This document shows positions 29,937 to 39,558 of a DNA stretch of 64,000 bases, piece after piece. Each line of letters begins with the position of its first letter. Positions within the stretch are counted from its first letter, which is position 1. The position numbers and the translations under genes were made by a program. Below the pieces are notes generated by a model. It saw only the letters and a list, made by a program, of their open reading frames with translations, ran no database searches and was not told where the DNA came from. The stretch is from Ramlibacter lithotrophicus (GTDB lineage Bacteria; Pseudomonadota; Gammaproteobacteria; Burkholderiales; Burkholderiaceae_C), in assembly GCF_012184415.1 (NCBI RefSeq), contig NZ_VTOX01000003.1, positions 62,001 to 126,000 on the forward strand, given 5' to 3'.

Positions 29937-31670
29937 ATGGCCACCGCCGATTCCGTCGTCTCCGAAACGTCCGCGACCGCGCTGCCGGGCCTCGCCCGCG
30001 CCCTGATTTCCGCCGGCAAGCTGGGACAGAAGTCGGCCGAAGAGATCTCGCGCAAGGCGCACAACAACCGCAGCAGCTTCCTGGCCGAGCTGACCGGCCT
30101 GGGCGCCGTCTCGGCGGCCGACCTGGCCCACACCGTCTCCACCGCGTTCGGTGCCCCGCTGCTGGACCTCGACGCCGTCGACGCCACCCGCCTGCCCAAG
30201 CTGCTGGACCCGAAGATGTGCCAGGCATTCCGGGTGGTCGTGCTGAGCAAGCGCAACAACCGCCTGATCGTCGCCACGGCCGATCCCTCGGACCAGCAGG
30301 CCGCCGAAAAGATCAAGTTCGCCACGCAGATGGGCGTGGACTGGATCGTCGCCGAATACGACAAGCTGACCCGCCTGGTGGAAGCGAGCAGCGCGACCAC
30401 CACCGAGACGATGGAGAGCATCGTCGGCGAGGACTTCGAGTTCAGCGACCTGAACGTCGAGGAGGTCGGCGAGACGACCGAGGACGACGGCGCGTCGGAG
30501 GTCGAGGACGCGCCGGTCGTCAAGTTTCTGCAGAAGATGTTGCTCGATGCCTACAACATGCGGGCATCCGACCTGCACTTCGAGCCATACGAGCACACCT
30601 ACCGGGTGCGCTTCCGGGTCGACGGCGAATTGCGGGAGATCGCCTCGCCGCCGGTCGCCATCAAGGAAAAGCTGGCCTCGCGGATCAAGGTGATCTCGCG
30701 CATGGACATCTCGGAGAAGCGGGTGCCGCAGGACGGGCGCATGAAGCTCAAGGTCGGTGCCGACAAGGTCATCGACTTCCGGGTCAGCACCCTGCCGACG
30801 CTGTTCGGCGAGAAGATCGTGATCCGGATCCTGGACCCGAGCAGCGCCAGGCTGGGCATCGAGGCCCTGGGCTACGAGCCGGAGGAAAAGGAGCGGCTGC
30901 TGGCCGCGGTGCAGCGGCCGTATGGCATGGTGCTGGTGACGGGCCCGACCGGCTCGGGCAAGACCGTGTCGCTCTACACCTGCCTGAACCTGCTGAACAA
31001 GCCCGGCGTGAACATCTCGACGGCCGAAGATCCGTCGGAAATCAACATGCCGGGCATCAACCAGGTGAACGTCAACGAGAAGGCGGGCCTGACCTTCGCC
31101 GCGGCGCTGAAGTCCTTCCTGCGCCAGGACCCCGACGTGATCATGGTCGGCGAAATCCGCGACCTGGAGACCGCCGACATCGCGATCAAGGCGGCGCAGA
31201 CCGGCCACCTGGTGCTCTCGACGCTGCACACCAATGACGCCCCCACCACGCTGACACGGATGCGCAACATGGGCATCGCGCCCTTCAACATCGCCTCCAG
31301 CGTGATCCTGATCACGGCCCAGCGGCTGGCGCGGCGCCTGTGCACCGTTTGCAAGGCGCCGGCCGACATCCCGTACGAGAACCTGATCGAGGCCGGATAC
31401 AAGGCCGAGGAGATCGACGGCACCTGGACCCCCTATCGGCCGGTGGGCTGCTCGGCCTGCAACAACGGCTACAAGGGTCGGGTCGGCATCTACCAGGTGA
31501 TGCCGATCAGCGAGGACATGCAGCGCATCATCCTGGCCGACGGCAGCGCGCTCGAGATCGCCAAGCAGGCGGAGAGCGAAGGCGTGCGCACGCTGCGCCA
31601 GTCCGGCCTGCACAAGGTCCGGCTCGGGGTCACCTCGCTGGAAGAAGTCCTGGGCTGCACCAATGTATAA
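29937..31670 (+). CDS. pilB: Type IV pilus assembly ATPase PilB
   Basis: A 577-residue secretion ATPase that powers pilus extension at the inner membrane. The N-terminal domain (residues 20-150) is of the MshE-N type. The C-terminal ATPase has Walker A GPTGSGKT near residue 340, the Asp box and Walker B around RQDPDVIMVGEIRDLETADI, and the His box TGHLVLSTLHTNDA. A late zinc site has CTVCKAP and VGCSACNNG. Length and motifs are standard. It heads pilB-pilC-pilD; no pilin gene is nearby. Confidence 0.97.
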   Translation: MATADSVVSETSATALPGLARALISAGKLGQKSAEEISRKAHNNRSSFLAELTGLGAVSAADLAHTVSTAFGAPLLDLDAVDATRLPKLLDPKMCQAFRVVVLSKRNNRLIVATADPSDQQAAEKIKFATQMGVDWIVAEYDKLTRLVEASSATTTETMESIVGEDFEFSDLNVEEVGETTEDDGASEVEDAPVVKFLQKMLLDAYNMRASDLHFEPYEHTYRVRFRVDGELREIASPPVAIKEKLASRIKVISRMDISEKRVPQDGRMKLKVGADKVIDFRVSTLPTLFGEKIVIRILDPSSARLGIEALGYEPEEKERLLAAVQRPYGMVLVTGPTGSGKTVSLYTCLNLLNKPGVNISTAEDPSEINMPGINQVNVNEKAGLTFAAALKSFLRQDPDVIMVGEIRDLETADIAIKAAQTGHLVLSTLHTNDAPTTLTRMRNMGIAPFNIASSVILITAQRLARRLCTVCKAPADIPYENLIEAGYKAEEIDGTWTPYRPVGCSACNNGYKGRVGIYQVMPISEDMQRIILADGSALEIAKQAESEGVRTLRQSGLHKVRLGVTSLEEVLGCTNV

Positions 31671-31707
31671 GACCAAGACGGGCGAAGACCCGGAGGAGAG
31701 GTAGTCC

Positions 31708-32922
31708 ATGGCAACCGCCGCCAAGAAGGCTTCGGAATTCGTCTTCGAGTGGGAGGGACGCGACCGCAACGGCAAGCAGGTGCGCGGGGAGACGCGCGCG
31801 GCCGGAGAGAACCAGGTCATGACGACGCTGCGGCGCCAGGGCGTCATGCCGACCAAGGTCAAGAAGCGGCGCATGCGCTCGGGCTCCAAGATCAAGCCCA
31901 AGGACATCGCCCTCTTCACCCGCCAGCTGGCCACCATGATGAAGGCCGGCGTGCCGCTGCTGCAGGCGTTCGACATCGTCGGGCGCGGCAACGCCAATCC
32001 GAGCGTCACCAAGCTGCTGAACGACGTGCGGATGGACGTGGAGACCGGCACGTCGCTGTCCGCGGCGTTCCGCAAGTACCCGCTCTATTTCAATGCGCTG
32101 TACTGCAACCTCGTGGAAGCCGGCGAAGCCGCCGGTATCCTGGAGGCGCTGCTGGACCGGCTGGCGGTCTACATGGAAAAGACGGAGGGCATCAAGTCCA
32201 AGATCAAGTCCGCGCTGATGTACCCGATCTCGGTCGTGGTGGTGGCCTTCATCGTCGTCAGCGTGATCATGATCTTCGTCATCCCGGCGTTCAAGGAAGT
32301 GTTCACCTCCTTCGGCGCCGACCTGCCGGCCCCGACGCTGTTCGTCATCGGGCTGAGCGAGTTCTTCGTCGCCTACTGGTGGCTGATCTTCGGCGGCCTG
32401 GGCGGCGGCCTGTACTTCTTCTTCCAGGCGTGGAAGCGCAGCGAGAAGGTCCAGCAGTTCATGGACCGCCTGATGCTGAAGCTGCCGGTGTTCGGCGACC
32501 TGGTCTACAAGTCGGTCATCGCCCGCTGGACCCGCACCCTCTCGACCATGTTCGCCGCCGGCGTGCCGCTGGTGGAGGCGCTCGACTCGGTGGGCGGCGC
32601 CTCCGGCAACTCGGTCTACGCCACGGCGACCGAGCGCATCCAGGTGGAAGTCTCCACCGGCACCAGCCTGACGGCGGCGATGACGAACGCCGGGGTCTTT
32701 CCCACGATGGTGCTGCAGATGTGCGCCATCGGCGAGGAGTCGGGATCGCTCGACCACATGCTGGGCAAGGCCGCCGACTTCTACGAAGCGGAGGTCGACG
32801 ACATGGTGGCCGGCCTGTCCAGCCTGATGGAGCCGATCATCATCGTGTTCCTGGGCGGCCTGATCGGCGGCATCGTGGTGTCGATGTACCTGCCGATCTT
32901 CAAGCTGGGCGCCGTCGTCTGA
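31708..32922 (+). CDS. pilC: Type IV pilus inner-membrane platform protein PilC
   Basis: A 404-residue polytopic protein forming the platform on which PilB acts. It has two related GspF-type halves (about residues 70-195 and 270-395), each with the motif around FTRQLATMMKAGVPLLQAFD and then WTRTLSTMFAAGVPLVEALD. Membrane segments are at about 175-195, 220-245 and 375-398. GGAGAGG precedes the ATG. Its stop overlaps the pilD start by one base (TGATG). Confidence 0.97.
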   Translation: MATAAKKASEFVFEWEGRDRNGKQVRGETRAAGENQVMTTLRRQGVMPTKVKKRRMRSGSKIKPKDIALFTRQLATMMKAGVPLLQAFDIVGRGNANPSVTKLLNDVRMDVETGTSLSAAFRKYPLYFNALYCNLVEAGEAAGILEALLDRLAVYMEKTEGIKSKIKSALMYPISVVVVAFIVVSVIMIFVIPAFKEVFTSFGADLPAPTLFVIGLSEFFVAYWWLIFGGLGGGLYFFFQAWKRSEKVQQFMDRLMLKLPVFGDLVYKSVIARWTRTLSTMFAAGVPLVEALDSVGGASGNSVYATATERIQVEVSTGTSLTAAMTNAGVFPTMVLQMCAIGEESGSLDHMLGKAADFYEAEVDDMVAGLSSLMEPIIIVFLGGLIGGIVVSMYLPIFKLGAVV

Positions 32923-33764
32923 TGCTGATCTCGCCGCTGATCGACGCCGCCCTCGCCGGTGTCCTGGGCCTGCTCGTGGGCAGCTTCCTCAACGTCGTCA
33001 TCTACCGGCTACCGAAGATGATGGAGCGCCACTGGGCGGACGAGTGCGCGCAGATGCAAGGCACCGCCGCGCCGGAGGCGGAGCCGTTCAGCCTGGTGCG
33101 CCCGCGCTCGCACTGCCGCCAGTGCGGACACGCGATCCGCTGGTACGAGAACGTGCCCGTGGCGAGCTGGCTGGCGCTGCGCGGCAAGTGCTCCAGCTGC
33201 GGCTCGAGGATCGGCCTGCGCTATCCGGTGGTGGAACTCGCCACCGGCGCGCTGTTCTTCCTTGCCGTGCGGCAGTGGGGCGTGAGTCCGGCCGCGGCGG
33301 CGTGGTGCGGCTTTTCCGCCGCGATCGTCGCGCTGGCCATGATCGACTGGGACACGACCCTGCTGCCCGACGACATCACCTTGCCGCTCCTGTGGGCCGG
33401 CCTCATCATCGCCGCGCTCGGCTGGACCGGCGTGACCCTGCCCCAGGCGCTGTGGGGTGCGGTGGCCGGCTACCTGTCGCTGTGGACCGTGTACCAGGCA
33501 TTCAAGCTGCTGACGGGCAAGGAAGGCATGGGCTACGGCGACTTCAAGCTGTTCGCCGCGCTCGGCGCGTGGTTCGGCTGGCAGGCGCTGGTGCCGATCA
33601 TCCTGATGGCCTCGGTGATCGGCGCCGTGGTCGGCATCGCGATGAAGGTCTCGAGCAGCCTGCGCGAGGGCGGCTACGTGCCGTTCGGCCCCTTCCTGGC
33701 CGGCGCCGGGCTCACGGCGATGCTGTTCGGGCCCAACGCGATCCTCGCCGCCATCGGGCTCTGA
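32922..33764 (+). CDS. pilD: Prepilin peptidase / N-methyltransferase PilD
   Basis: A 280-residue membrane aspartic protease that cleaves and N-methylates prepilins. The N-terminal cytoplasmic loop has the four zinc cysteines (HCRQCGH and GKCSSCGS), which mark the bifunctional form. The two catalytic aspartates are in MIDWDTTLLPDD and GYGDFKLFAALG. About seven to eight membrane segments are present. It is coupled to pilC by the TGATG overlap. Confidence 0.97.
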   Translation: MLISPLIDAALAGVLGLLVGSFLNVVIYRLPKMMERHWADECAQMQGTAAPEAEPFSLVRPRSHCRQCGHAIRWYENVPVASWLALRGKCSSCGSRIGLRYPVVELATGALFFLAVRQWGVSPAAAAWCGFSAAIVALAMIDWDTTLLPDDITLPLLWAGLIIAALGWTGVTLPQALWGAVAGYLSLWTVYQAFKLLTGKEGMGYGDFKLFAALGAWFGWQALVPIILMASVIGAVVGIAMKVSSSLREGGYVPFGPFLAGAGLTAMLFGPNAILAAIGL

Positions 33765-33787
33765 AGGCGGCTCCGCGGAGACTGACC

Positions 33788-34390
33788 ATGGTTGTGCGTG
33801 TCGGCCTCACGGGCGGCATCGGCAGCGGCAAGAGCACCGTGCTGCAGATGCTGGCGCAGCTCGGCGCCGCCGTGGTCGACGCCGACGCGATCTCGCGCGC
33901 CACCACGGCCGCCGGCGGCGCGGCGATCCCGGCGATCGCACGGCGGTTCGGCCCCGATTTCATCGGCGCGGACGGCGCACTGGACCGTGCGCGCATGCGC
34001 GAACACGCATACGCCGACCCGCAGGCCCGGCGCGACCTGGAGCAGATCATCCATCCGCTGGTGGGCGCGCAAAGCGCACGGCAGGTGGAGGCCGCGCTGG
34101 CGGCGGGCGTGCCTTGCATCGTGTTCGACATCCCGCTGCTGGTGGAGTCGGGCCGCTGGCGCGCACAGGTGGACCGGGTGCTGGTGGTGGACTGCTCGCC
34201 CGACACGCAGGTGCAGCGGGTGGTGGCACGCAGCGCGCTGGAGCCGGAGGCGGTGCGGGCCATCATGGCGGCCCAGGCCACCCGCGCGCAGCGCCTCGCG
34301 GCGGCCGACATCGTGATCTGCAACGACGGCATTTCGCTCGAGGAACTGCGTCACATGGTGGTACAGGCGGCGCACGGCTTCGGGCTATGA
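33788..34390 (+). CDS. coaE: Dephospho-CoA kinase CoaE
   Basis: A 200-residue cytosolic enzyme that phosphorylates dephospho-CoA with ATP, the last step of coenzyme A synthesis. The P loop is GLTGGIGSGKSTV at residues 6-18. DADAISR lies near 32-38, and the family segment FDIPLLVESG near 118. It starts 23 bases after pilD. The pilD-coaE-zapD-yacG order is common in Gram-negative bacteria, though the functions are unrelated. Confidence 0.96.
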   Translation: MVVRVGLTGGIGSGKSTVLQMLAQLGAAVVDADAISRATTAAGGAAIPAIARRFGPDFIGADGALDRARMREHAYADPQARRDLEQIIHPLVGAQSARQVEAALAAGVPCIVFDIPLLVESGRWRAQVDRVLVVDCSPDTQVQRVVARSALEPEAVRAIMAAQATRAQRLAAADIVICNDGISLEELRHMVVQAAHGFGL

Positions 34391-34466
34391 TTGCGCGCGA
34401 ACCGGAGCCCGGCCTCCGGCAGCCGGCCCCGCGGGGGCCGGTCGCCCCATCAACAGCCCGCCAAGC

Positions 34467-35225
34467 GTGATCCTTTACGAATATCCCTTCAACGAACGAA
34501 TCCGCACCTACCTGCGGCTGGAGCACCTGTTCCGCCGCCTGGGCGAGCTGGTGCCGCGGACGCACCCGATCGACCACCATTACGCGCTCGCCACCATCTT
34601 CGAGGTGATGGACGTGGCGGCGCGCGCCGACCTGAAGTCCGACGTGATGAAGGACCTGGAGAAGCAGAAGCAGCTCCTCAACGGCTACCGCGGCAATCCG
34701 GCAATCGCGGAAGGCGTGCTCGACGAGGTGCTGGGCACGATCGACCGCTGCTTCGGCGCCGTCAACAGCCAGCCGGGCAAGGCTGGCCAGTCGCTCACCG
34801 AGAACGAGTGGCTGATGAGCGTGCGCAGCCGCATCGGCATTCCGGGCGGCACGTGCGAGTTCGACCTGCCCGCCTATTACGCCTGGCAGCACCGCGAGGC
34901 GGGCAAGCGCCAGGACGACCTCGAGCGCTGGGCCGGCACGCTGGCGCCGCTGGCCGAATCGATCGTGCTGCTGCTCAAGCTCCTGCGCGACTCGGGCACG
35001 CCGCAGAAGGTGATCGCGAGCAACGGGCAGTTGCAGCAAAGCCTGCCGCAGGGCCGCACCTTCCAGCTGCTGCGGCTGCGGCTCGATCCGGCGCTGAAGC
35101 TGATCCCCGAGATCAGCGGCAACCGCCTGATGGTCTCGGTGCGGCTGATGCGGCAGGAGGAAGCCGCGGACCGCCTGCACGCGAGCAACGACGACGCGCC
35201 ATTCGAGCTGACGCTCTGTTCCTGA
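34467..35225 (+). CDS. zapD: Cell division protein ZapD
   Basis: A 252-residue FtsZ-associated protein that bundles FtsZ filaments at the division ring. It begins MILYEYPFNERIRTYLRLEH, the family signature, and has SVRSRIGIPGGTCEFDLPAY in the middle. The start is a GTG. Length and position upstream of yacG agree with the family. Confidence 0.95.
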   Translation: MILYEYPFNERIRTYLRLEHLFRRLGELVPRTHPIDHHYALATIFEVMDVAARADLKSDVMKDLEKQKQLLNGYRGNPAIAEGVLDEVLGTIDRCFGAVNSQPGKAGQSLTENEWLMSVRSRIGIPGGTCEFDLPAYYAWQHREAGKRQDDLERWAGTLAPLAESIVLLLKLLRDSGTPQKVIASNGQLQQSLPQGRTFQLLRLRLDPALKLIPEISGNRLMVSVRLMRQEEAADRLHASNDDAPFELTLCS

Positions 35226-35228
35226 AAG

Positions 35229-35447
35229 ATGGCTGCATCGCGCGATCCCGGTGCCGTCAAGCCGCGTCTGGTGCGCTGCCCCGCCTGCGGCGGCGACAGC
35301 GTGTACTCGCCGGCCAACCCCTACCGCCCGTTCTGCTCGGAACGCTGCAAGAACATGGACCTCGGCGCGTGGGCCAGCGAGAGCTTCCGGGTGCCGGAGG
35401 AGGCGCCGCCGGACGACCAGAATTTCGGCGATCCGAAGGTGCAATAG
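35229..35447 (+). CDS. yacG: DNA gyrase inhibitor / zinc protein YacG
   Basis: A 72-residue zinc protein. Its ligands are in VRCPACGG and [14 protein letters not shown], the usual C-x2-C and C-x3-C set, followed by WASESFRVP. In E. coli YacG binds GyrB and inhibits gyrase. It begins three bases after zapD. A long palindromic repeat follows the stop codon and probably ends transcription. Confidence 0.94.
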   Translation: MAASRDPGAVKPRLVRCPACGGDSVYSPANPYRPFCSERCKNMDLGAWASESFRVPEEAPPDDQNFGDPKVQ

Positions 35448-35463
35448 GCAGCCGGACAGCCGA

Positions 35464-35592
35464 ACGCAGAAGCCGCAGAGGAAGCGCAAAAGCAGCAGAA
35501 AAGACAGCAAGAAATATGAATGGGGGATGCCTCCCATCATTTCATCTGGCTGTTCTTTTGCGGCTTCTGCGTAACCTCTGCGGCTTCTGCGT
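35464..35592. repeat. Long intergenic palindrome between yacG and the Nudix gene
   Basis: The two ends, 35464-35481 and 35575-35592, are perfect 18-base inverted copies (ACGCAGAAGCCGCAGAGG and its complement). A further direct copy of part of the right arm lies at 35559-35572. The sequence between pairs imperfectly right up to a central GGGGGATGCCTCCC hairpin, so the whole 129 bases can fold on themselves. It sits between convergent genes, so it can serve as a two-way transcription end. It resembles dispersed REP-type elements, but I cannot see other copies in this window. Confidence 0.7.
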
Positions 35593-35607
35593 CCTGCAGT
35601 TGGGTTT

Positions 35608-36087
35608 TCAGGAGTGCGTAGCGCCCACGAAGCCGCGCTCGGCCGCGAACCACTCCAGCACGGGAATCGTCCCGGGCAGGACAGGCTGCACCGCCACCGG
35701 CAGCCGCTGCCATGCGAACGACTGGCCCTCGTGCATGTGCAGGTCGCCGCTCCACTCGTACACCTTGCAGAAGTTCAGCCGCACCAGCGCGTGCGGATAG
35801 TCCACCACCTGGGTGCGCCACGGGTGCACGGTCCCGATCGTGACGCCGATCTCCTCGATCAGTTCGCGCCGCAGCGCCTGCTCCACGGTCTCGCCGGACT
35901 CGACCTTGCCCCCAGGGAACTCCCAGTAGCCGGCGTAGACCTTGCCCGGCGGGCGCGACGTGAGCAGGAAATCTCCATCCGGACGGATCAGCACGCCGAC
36001 GGCGACGGCGACTTCGGCCCGGTCGGGCCCGCCTTCGCGCGGGCGCTCCCCGTGCGCCACCAGCGGCCGGTCGCCCTGTGCGCTCAC
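35608..36087 (-). CDS. Nudix hydrolase, MutT-like
   Basis: A 159-residue Nudix enzyme, probably cleaving an oxidised or other nucleoside triphosphate to the monophosphate. The Nudix box is complete: GGKVESGETVEQALRRELIE followed by EIGV (about residues 59-83), with the catalytic REXXEE core. WEFPGGK is the MutT-like lead-in. The GTG at 36087 overlaps the stop of the upstream ATPase gene. MutT (8-oxo-dGTPase) is the best guess for the substrate, but other pyrophosphohydrolases look alike. Confidence 0.9.
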   Translation of the reverse strand: MSAQGDRPLVAHGERPREGGPDRAEVAVAVGVLIRPDGDFLLTSRPPGKVYAGYWEFPGGKVESGETVEQALRRELIEEIGVTIGTVHPWRTQVVDYPHALVRLNFCKVYEWSGDLHMHEGQSFAWQRLPVAVQPVLPGTIPVLEWFAAERGFVGATHS

Positions 36088-36956
36088 GCCGGACGGCGCC
36101 CGGCGTAGTCGCGCGCGAATTGGTACGCAACGCGCCCGCTGCGCGAGCCGCGCTCGAGCGCCCACACCAGCGCCTGCGGGCGTGCCGCCTCGATGTCGCG
36201 CGCGCTCACGCCGAACCACGACAGCCACTGGGCGGCGATCGCCAGGTATTCCTCCTGGCTGAAGGGATAGAAACTGACCCACAGGCCGAACCGCTCGGAC
36301 AACGAGATCTTCTCCTCCACCACTTCGCCCGGATGGACCTCGCCGTCCTCCGTGTGCTTGTAGCTGAGGTTTTCCTTCATGTACTCGGGCAGCAGGTGGC
36401 GCCGGTTGCTGGTCGCATAGATCAGCACGTTGGGCGTCGCCGCCGCCACCGAGCCGTCGAGAATGGACTTCAGCGCCTTGTAGCCGGGCTCGCCCTCGTC
36501 GAAGCTCAGGTCGTCGCAGTAGACGATGAACTTCTCGGGCCGCGCGGCCACGACGTCGACGATGTCCGGCAGGTCGACCAGGTGCTCCTTGTCCACCTCG
36601 ATCAGGCGCAGGCCGCGGGGCGCGTATTCGTTCAGGCAGGCCTTGATCAGCGACGACTTGCCGGTGCCGCGCGCGCCGGTGAGCAGCACGTTGTTGGCCG
36701 GCAGGCCGTCGACGAACTGCAGCGTGTTGCGCTGGATCTTCTCCTTCTGCGGCTCGATCTCCTTCAGGTCCGCCAGCCGGATGCCCGCGACGTGCCGCAC
36801 CGGCTCCAGCACGCCGTGTCCGGAGGAGCGCTTGCGATAGCGCCACGCGGGCGACGCGTTCCAGTCCGGCGCGGTGAGGGGCTGCGGCAGGATGGACTCG
36901 ATGCGCGCGATCAGCTGGTCCGCGCGGGCGATGAGTTGTTCGATGCTGTTGGTCAC
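36084..36956 (-). CDS. DUF815-family AAA+ ATP-binding protein
   Basis: A 290-residue P-loop ATPase of unknown cell function. Walker A is GARGTGKSS near residue 93, and Walker B is around EKFIVYCDDLSFDEGEPGY. ATSNRRHLLPE is a sensor-1-like segment. The length and the GLWVSFYPFSQEEYL region fit the DUF815 family. The start is a GTG (36956), 15 bases after argJ, and the stop overlaps the Nudix start (GTGA). It lies in a minus-strand run from argJ to the Nudix gene. Confidence 0.88.
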   Translation of the reverse strand: MTNSIEQLIARADQLIARIESILPQPLTAPDWNASPAWRYRKRSSGHGVLEPVRHVAGIRLADLKEIEPQKEKIQRNTLQFVDGLPANNVLLTGARGTGKSSLIKACLNEYAPRGLRLIEVDKEHLVDLPDIVDVVAARPEKFIVYCDDLSFDEGEPGYKALKSILDGSVAAATPNVLIYATSNRRHLLPEYMKENLSYKHTEDGEVHPGEVVEEKISLSERFGLWVSFYPFSQEEYLAIAAQWLSWFGVSARDIEAARPQALVWALERGSRSGRVAYQFARDYAGRRPA

Positions 36957-36971
36957 TGTCCCGGTACTTCT

Positions 36972-38198
36972 TCAGGAGCGGTAGTCCGCGTTGATGCTCA
37001 CGTAGTCGTGGCTCAGGTCGCAGGTCCACACCGTGTCGGCCGCGCTGCCGCGGCCAAGCCCGATGCGAACGGTGATCTCGCTTTGCTTCATCACGCGCTG
37101 TCCGTCCTCTTCGCGATAGGCGGGGTTGCGGCCGCCCCGCGTGACGACGTGGACGTCGTCCAGGTGGAGTTCGATCTGCGCCTGGTCCAGGTCGGCGATG
37201 CCCGCATAGCCGACGGCAGCCAGGATCCGTCCCAGGTTCGGGTCGCTCGCGAAAAACGCGGTCTTCACCAGCGGCGAATGCGCGACGGCATAGGCGACCT
37301 GGCGGCACTCGGCGGCGTTTGCACCGCCTTCGACGCGCACGGTGATGAACTTCGTCGCACCTTCGCCGTCGCGCACGATCGCCTGGGCCAGCAGCCGCGC
37401 CACCTCCAGCATGCCGGCCTTGAGCGCCTGGCCGGCGGGGCTCGCGAGCGACGTGACGGGGGCATGAGCGGCCTGGTTGGTCGCGATGACGACGAACGAA
37501 TCGTTGGTCGACGTGTCGCCATCCACGGTCACGCGGTTGAACGAGCCCTCGGCCAGTTCCAGCGCCAGTTGCTGCAGCACGGCGGCATCGACCTTCGCGT
37601 CGCAGGCGAGGAAGCCGAGCATCGTCGCCATGTTCGGCCGGATCATGCCGGCGCCCTTGCTGATGCCGGTGATGGTGACCGGCGCGCCGTCGACGGTGAT
37701 GCGCCGGCTGAACGCCTTGGGCACGGTGTCGGTGGTCACGATGGTTTCGGCGGCGCGCAGCCAGTGATCCGGCCTGGCGTCGGCCAGCGCCGCATCGAGG
37801 CCGGCCTCGATGCGCTCCACCGGCAACTGCTCCATGATCACGCCGGTCGAGAACGGCAGCACCTGGTGCGCAGCGACGCCGAGCCGCCGCGCGACCGCCT
37901 CGCAGGTCGCGCGCGCGCGCTGCAGGCCGTCGGCGCCGGTGCCGGCATTGGCGTTGCCGGTGTTGATCACCATCGCGCGGATGGCGCCTTGCGCCAGGTG
38001 CTCGCGACACACCTGCACCGGCGCGGCGCAGAAGCGGTTCTGGGTGAAGACGCCGGCGACGGCGGCGCCGGGCTCCAGCACGATCACGGCGAGGTCTTTG
38101 CGGTTTGCTTTGCGGATGCCGGCCTCGGTGCTGCCGAGGCGAACCCCCGCGACCGGGTGGAGATCGCCGGCACGCGGCGCGGACAGGTTGACGGGCAT
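36972..38198 (-). CDS. argJ: Bifunctional ornithine acetyltransferase / N-acetylglutamate synthase ArgJ
   Basis: A 408-residue enzyme of arginine synthesis that moves the acetyl group from N-acetylornithine to glutamate. It is self-cleaved before a threonine in the motif [14 protein letters not shown] (about residue 195), giving two subunits. The N-terminal [20 protein letters not shown] and the later [10 protein letters not shown] and [19 protein letters not shown] are typical. Whether it also uses acetyl-CoA cannot be judged from sequence alone. Confidence 0.97.
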   Translation of the reverse strand: MPVNLSAPRAGDLHPVAGVRLGSTEAGIRKANRKDLAVIVLEPGAAVAGVFTQNRFCAAPVQVCREHLAQGAIRAMVINTGNANAGTGADGLQRARATCEAVARRLGVAAHQVLPFSTGVIMEQLPVERIEAGLDAALADARPDHWLRAAETIVTTDTVPKAFSRRITVDGAPVTITGISKGAGMIRPNMATMLGFLACDAKVDAAVLQQLALELAEGSFNRVTVDGDTSTNDSFVVIATNQAAHAPVTSLASPAGQALKAGMLEVARLLAQAIVRDGEGATKFITVRVEGGANAAECRQVAYAVAHSPLVKTAFFASDPNLGRILAAVGYAGIADLDQAQIELHLDDVHVVTRGGRNPAYREEDGQRVMKQSEITVRIGLGRGSAADTVWTCDLSHDYVSINADYRS

Positions 38199-38251
38199 GG
38201 GAGTGGGGGTCCGGGTCGAAAAAGGTGACTATTGTGGCGCAGGGCGTGCGA

Positions 38252-39367
38252 TCAGCCCTGGCGCCATGGCAGGCCGCGGAAGCGCCAGCCGCCGCGGCGG
38301 CCGCGATGCCCTTGCTCGTCCGGGTCGCCCTCGAACCCTTCGAGCACGTTGTAGGCCTCGATGCCGAGTTCGGTGGCGCGCTTCGCGGCGGCGATGGACC
38401 GCACGCCGCTGCGGCACATCAGCACCGCCTTCTTGCCTGGCGGCACAGCCGCGCGCAGCGCCGCATCGAACTGCGCGTTCATCGCCATGCCAGGCCACTG
38501 CTTCCAGGCGATCGCCACCGCTCCCGGGACAAAGCCGACCCACTCCCGCTCGGCATCGCTGCGCACGTCGACCAGCACGGCATCGCCGCGGGTCCACCAG
38601 TCGCAGGCCAGTTGCGGCGTGACGTCGCCCGCATACCCCTGCTCGCCGCGCGGTTGCAGCCCGGTCTCGTGGCCGGCGTCGTGCCGCAGCCCGGAGCTCT
38701 GGTTGGCCGGCACCGCCTCGTCGATGCGCCTGGGCCTGGGCAGGTCCAGCGCCTGCATGGTCGCCTCGAACTGCGCCTGGCTCTTGCCCGCCACGCGCGA
38801 ATTGGACTTCCTTTCCTGGCCGATGGTCGAATGGGTGCGGCCCTTGTAATCGTGGCCCGGCCACACCGTCGTGTCGTCCGGCAGCGTGAACAGCACCTGC
38901 GTGATGCTGCGGTACAGGTCGGCCGCGCTGCCCGACTGGAAGTCGGCGCGGCCGCAGCCGTCGATCAGCAGCGTGTCCCCGGTGAAGACATGCGCGCGCC
39001 AGAGGTAGCTCATGCTGCCCGCCGTGTGCCCCGGCGTGTGCAGCGCCTTGAGCGTCTCGCCGCCGAAGCGAAGGGTATCGCCGTCCTGGAGTTGCACCGC
39101 GGCCGTGCCGATGCCGCAGCCGGCGGGCGCCACCGTGCGCGCGCCCGTGTGCTCCGCCAGGAGACCGGCGCTGGTGATGTGGTCGGCATGCGCGTGCGTT
39201 TCGACCGACCACAGGAGCTCGAGCCCGTATTCGCGCAGGACTGCGAGGTCGCGCTCGAGTTGCTCGTCGACGGGGTCGATGATCAGCGCCTGGCGCGTGT
39301 CCTCGTCGAACAGCAGGTAGGTGTAGGTGCTGGAAGCCTGGTCGAACAGCTGGATGGGTGGCGGCAT
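38252..39367 (-). CDS. Persulfide dioxygenase-rhodanese fusion protein
   Basis: A 371-residue fusion. The N-terminal metallo-beta-lactamase domain (about 1-235) is of the ETHE1 persulfide dioxygenase type: the metal motif THAHADH near residue 60, then LHTPGHTAGSMSYL, FTGDTLLIDGCGRADFQ and WPGHDYKG. It would oxidise glutathione persulfide to sulfite with O2. The C-terminal rhodanese domain (about 265-365) has the active-site loop MCRSGVRS with its cysteine, moving sulfane sulfur between thiosulfate or sulfite and glutathione. Such fusions are known in Burkholderiales. The ATG at 39367 is used; upstream in-frame codons are non-coding in character. Confidence 0.93.
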   Translation of the reverse strand: MPPPIQLFDQASSTYTYLLFDEDTRQALIIDPVDEQLERDLAVLREYGLELLWSVETHAHADHITSAGLLAEHTGARTVAPAGCGIGTAAVQLQDGDTLRFGGETLKALHTPGHTAGSMSYLWRAHVFTGDTLLIDGCGRADFQSGSAADLYRSITQVLFTLPDDTTVWPGHDYKGRTHSTIGQERKSNSRVAGKSQAQFEATMQALDLPRPRRIDEAVPANQSSGLRHDAGHETGLQPRGEQGYAGDVTPQLACDWWTRGDAVLVDVRSDAEREWVGFVPGAVAIAWKQWPGMAMNAQFDAALRAAVPPGKKAVLMCRSGVRSIAAAKRATELGIEAYNVLEGFEGDPDEQGHRGRRGGWRFRGLPWRQG

Positions 39368-39558
39368 GGCGGGCTCCGGTAGGACTCCGGTGGGGATTCC
39401 GCAGTGTAGAACCGCGCGGCGCGCGATTGCTGCGGATGCGGACGCAAGCCTGACAGGTTCCTGAACCGTCCGTGTAAACCCTGTTCCACTCCCGCTGTCC
39501 AGGGCCAAAGATAGACGAGTAACTATTTCCTCTGAACCTATCCCAGGAGACACTCGAG

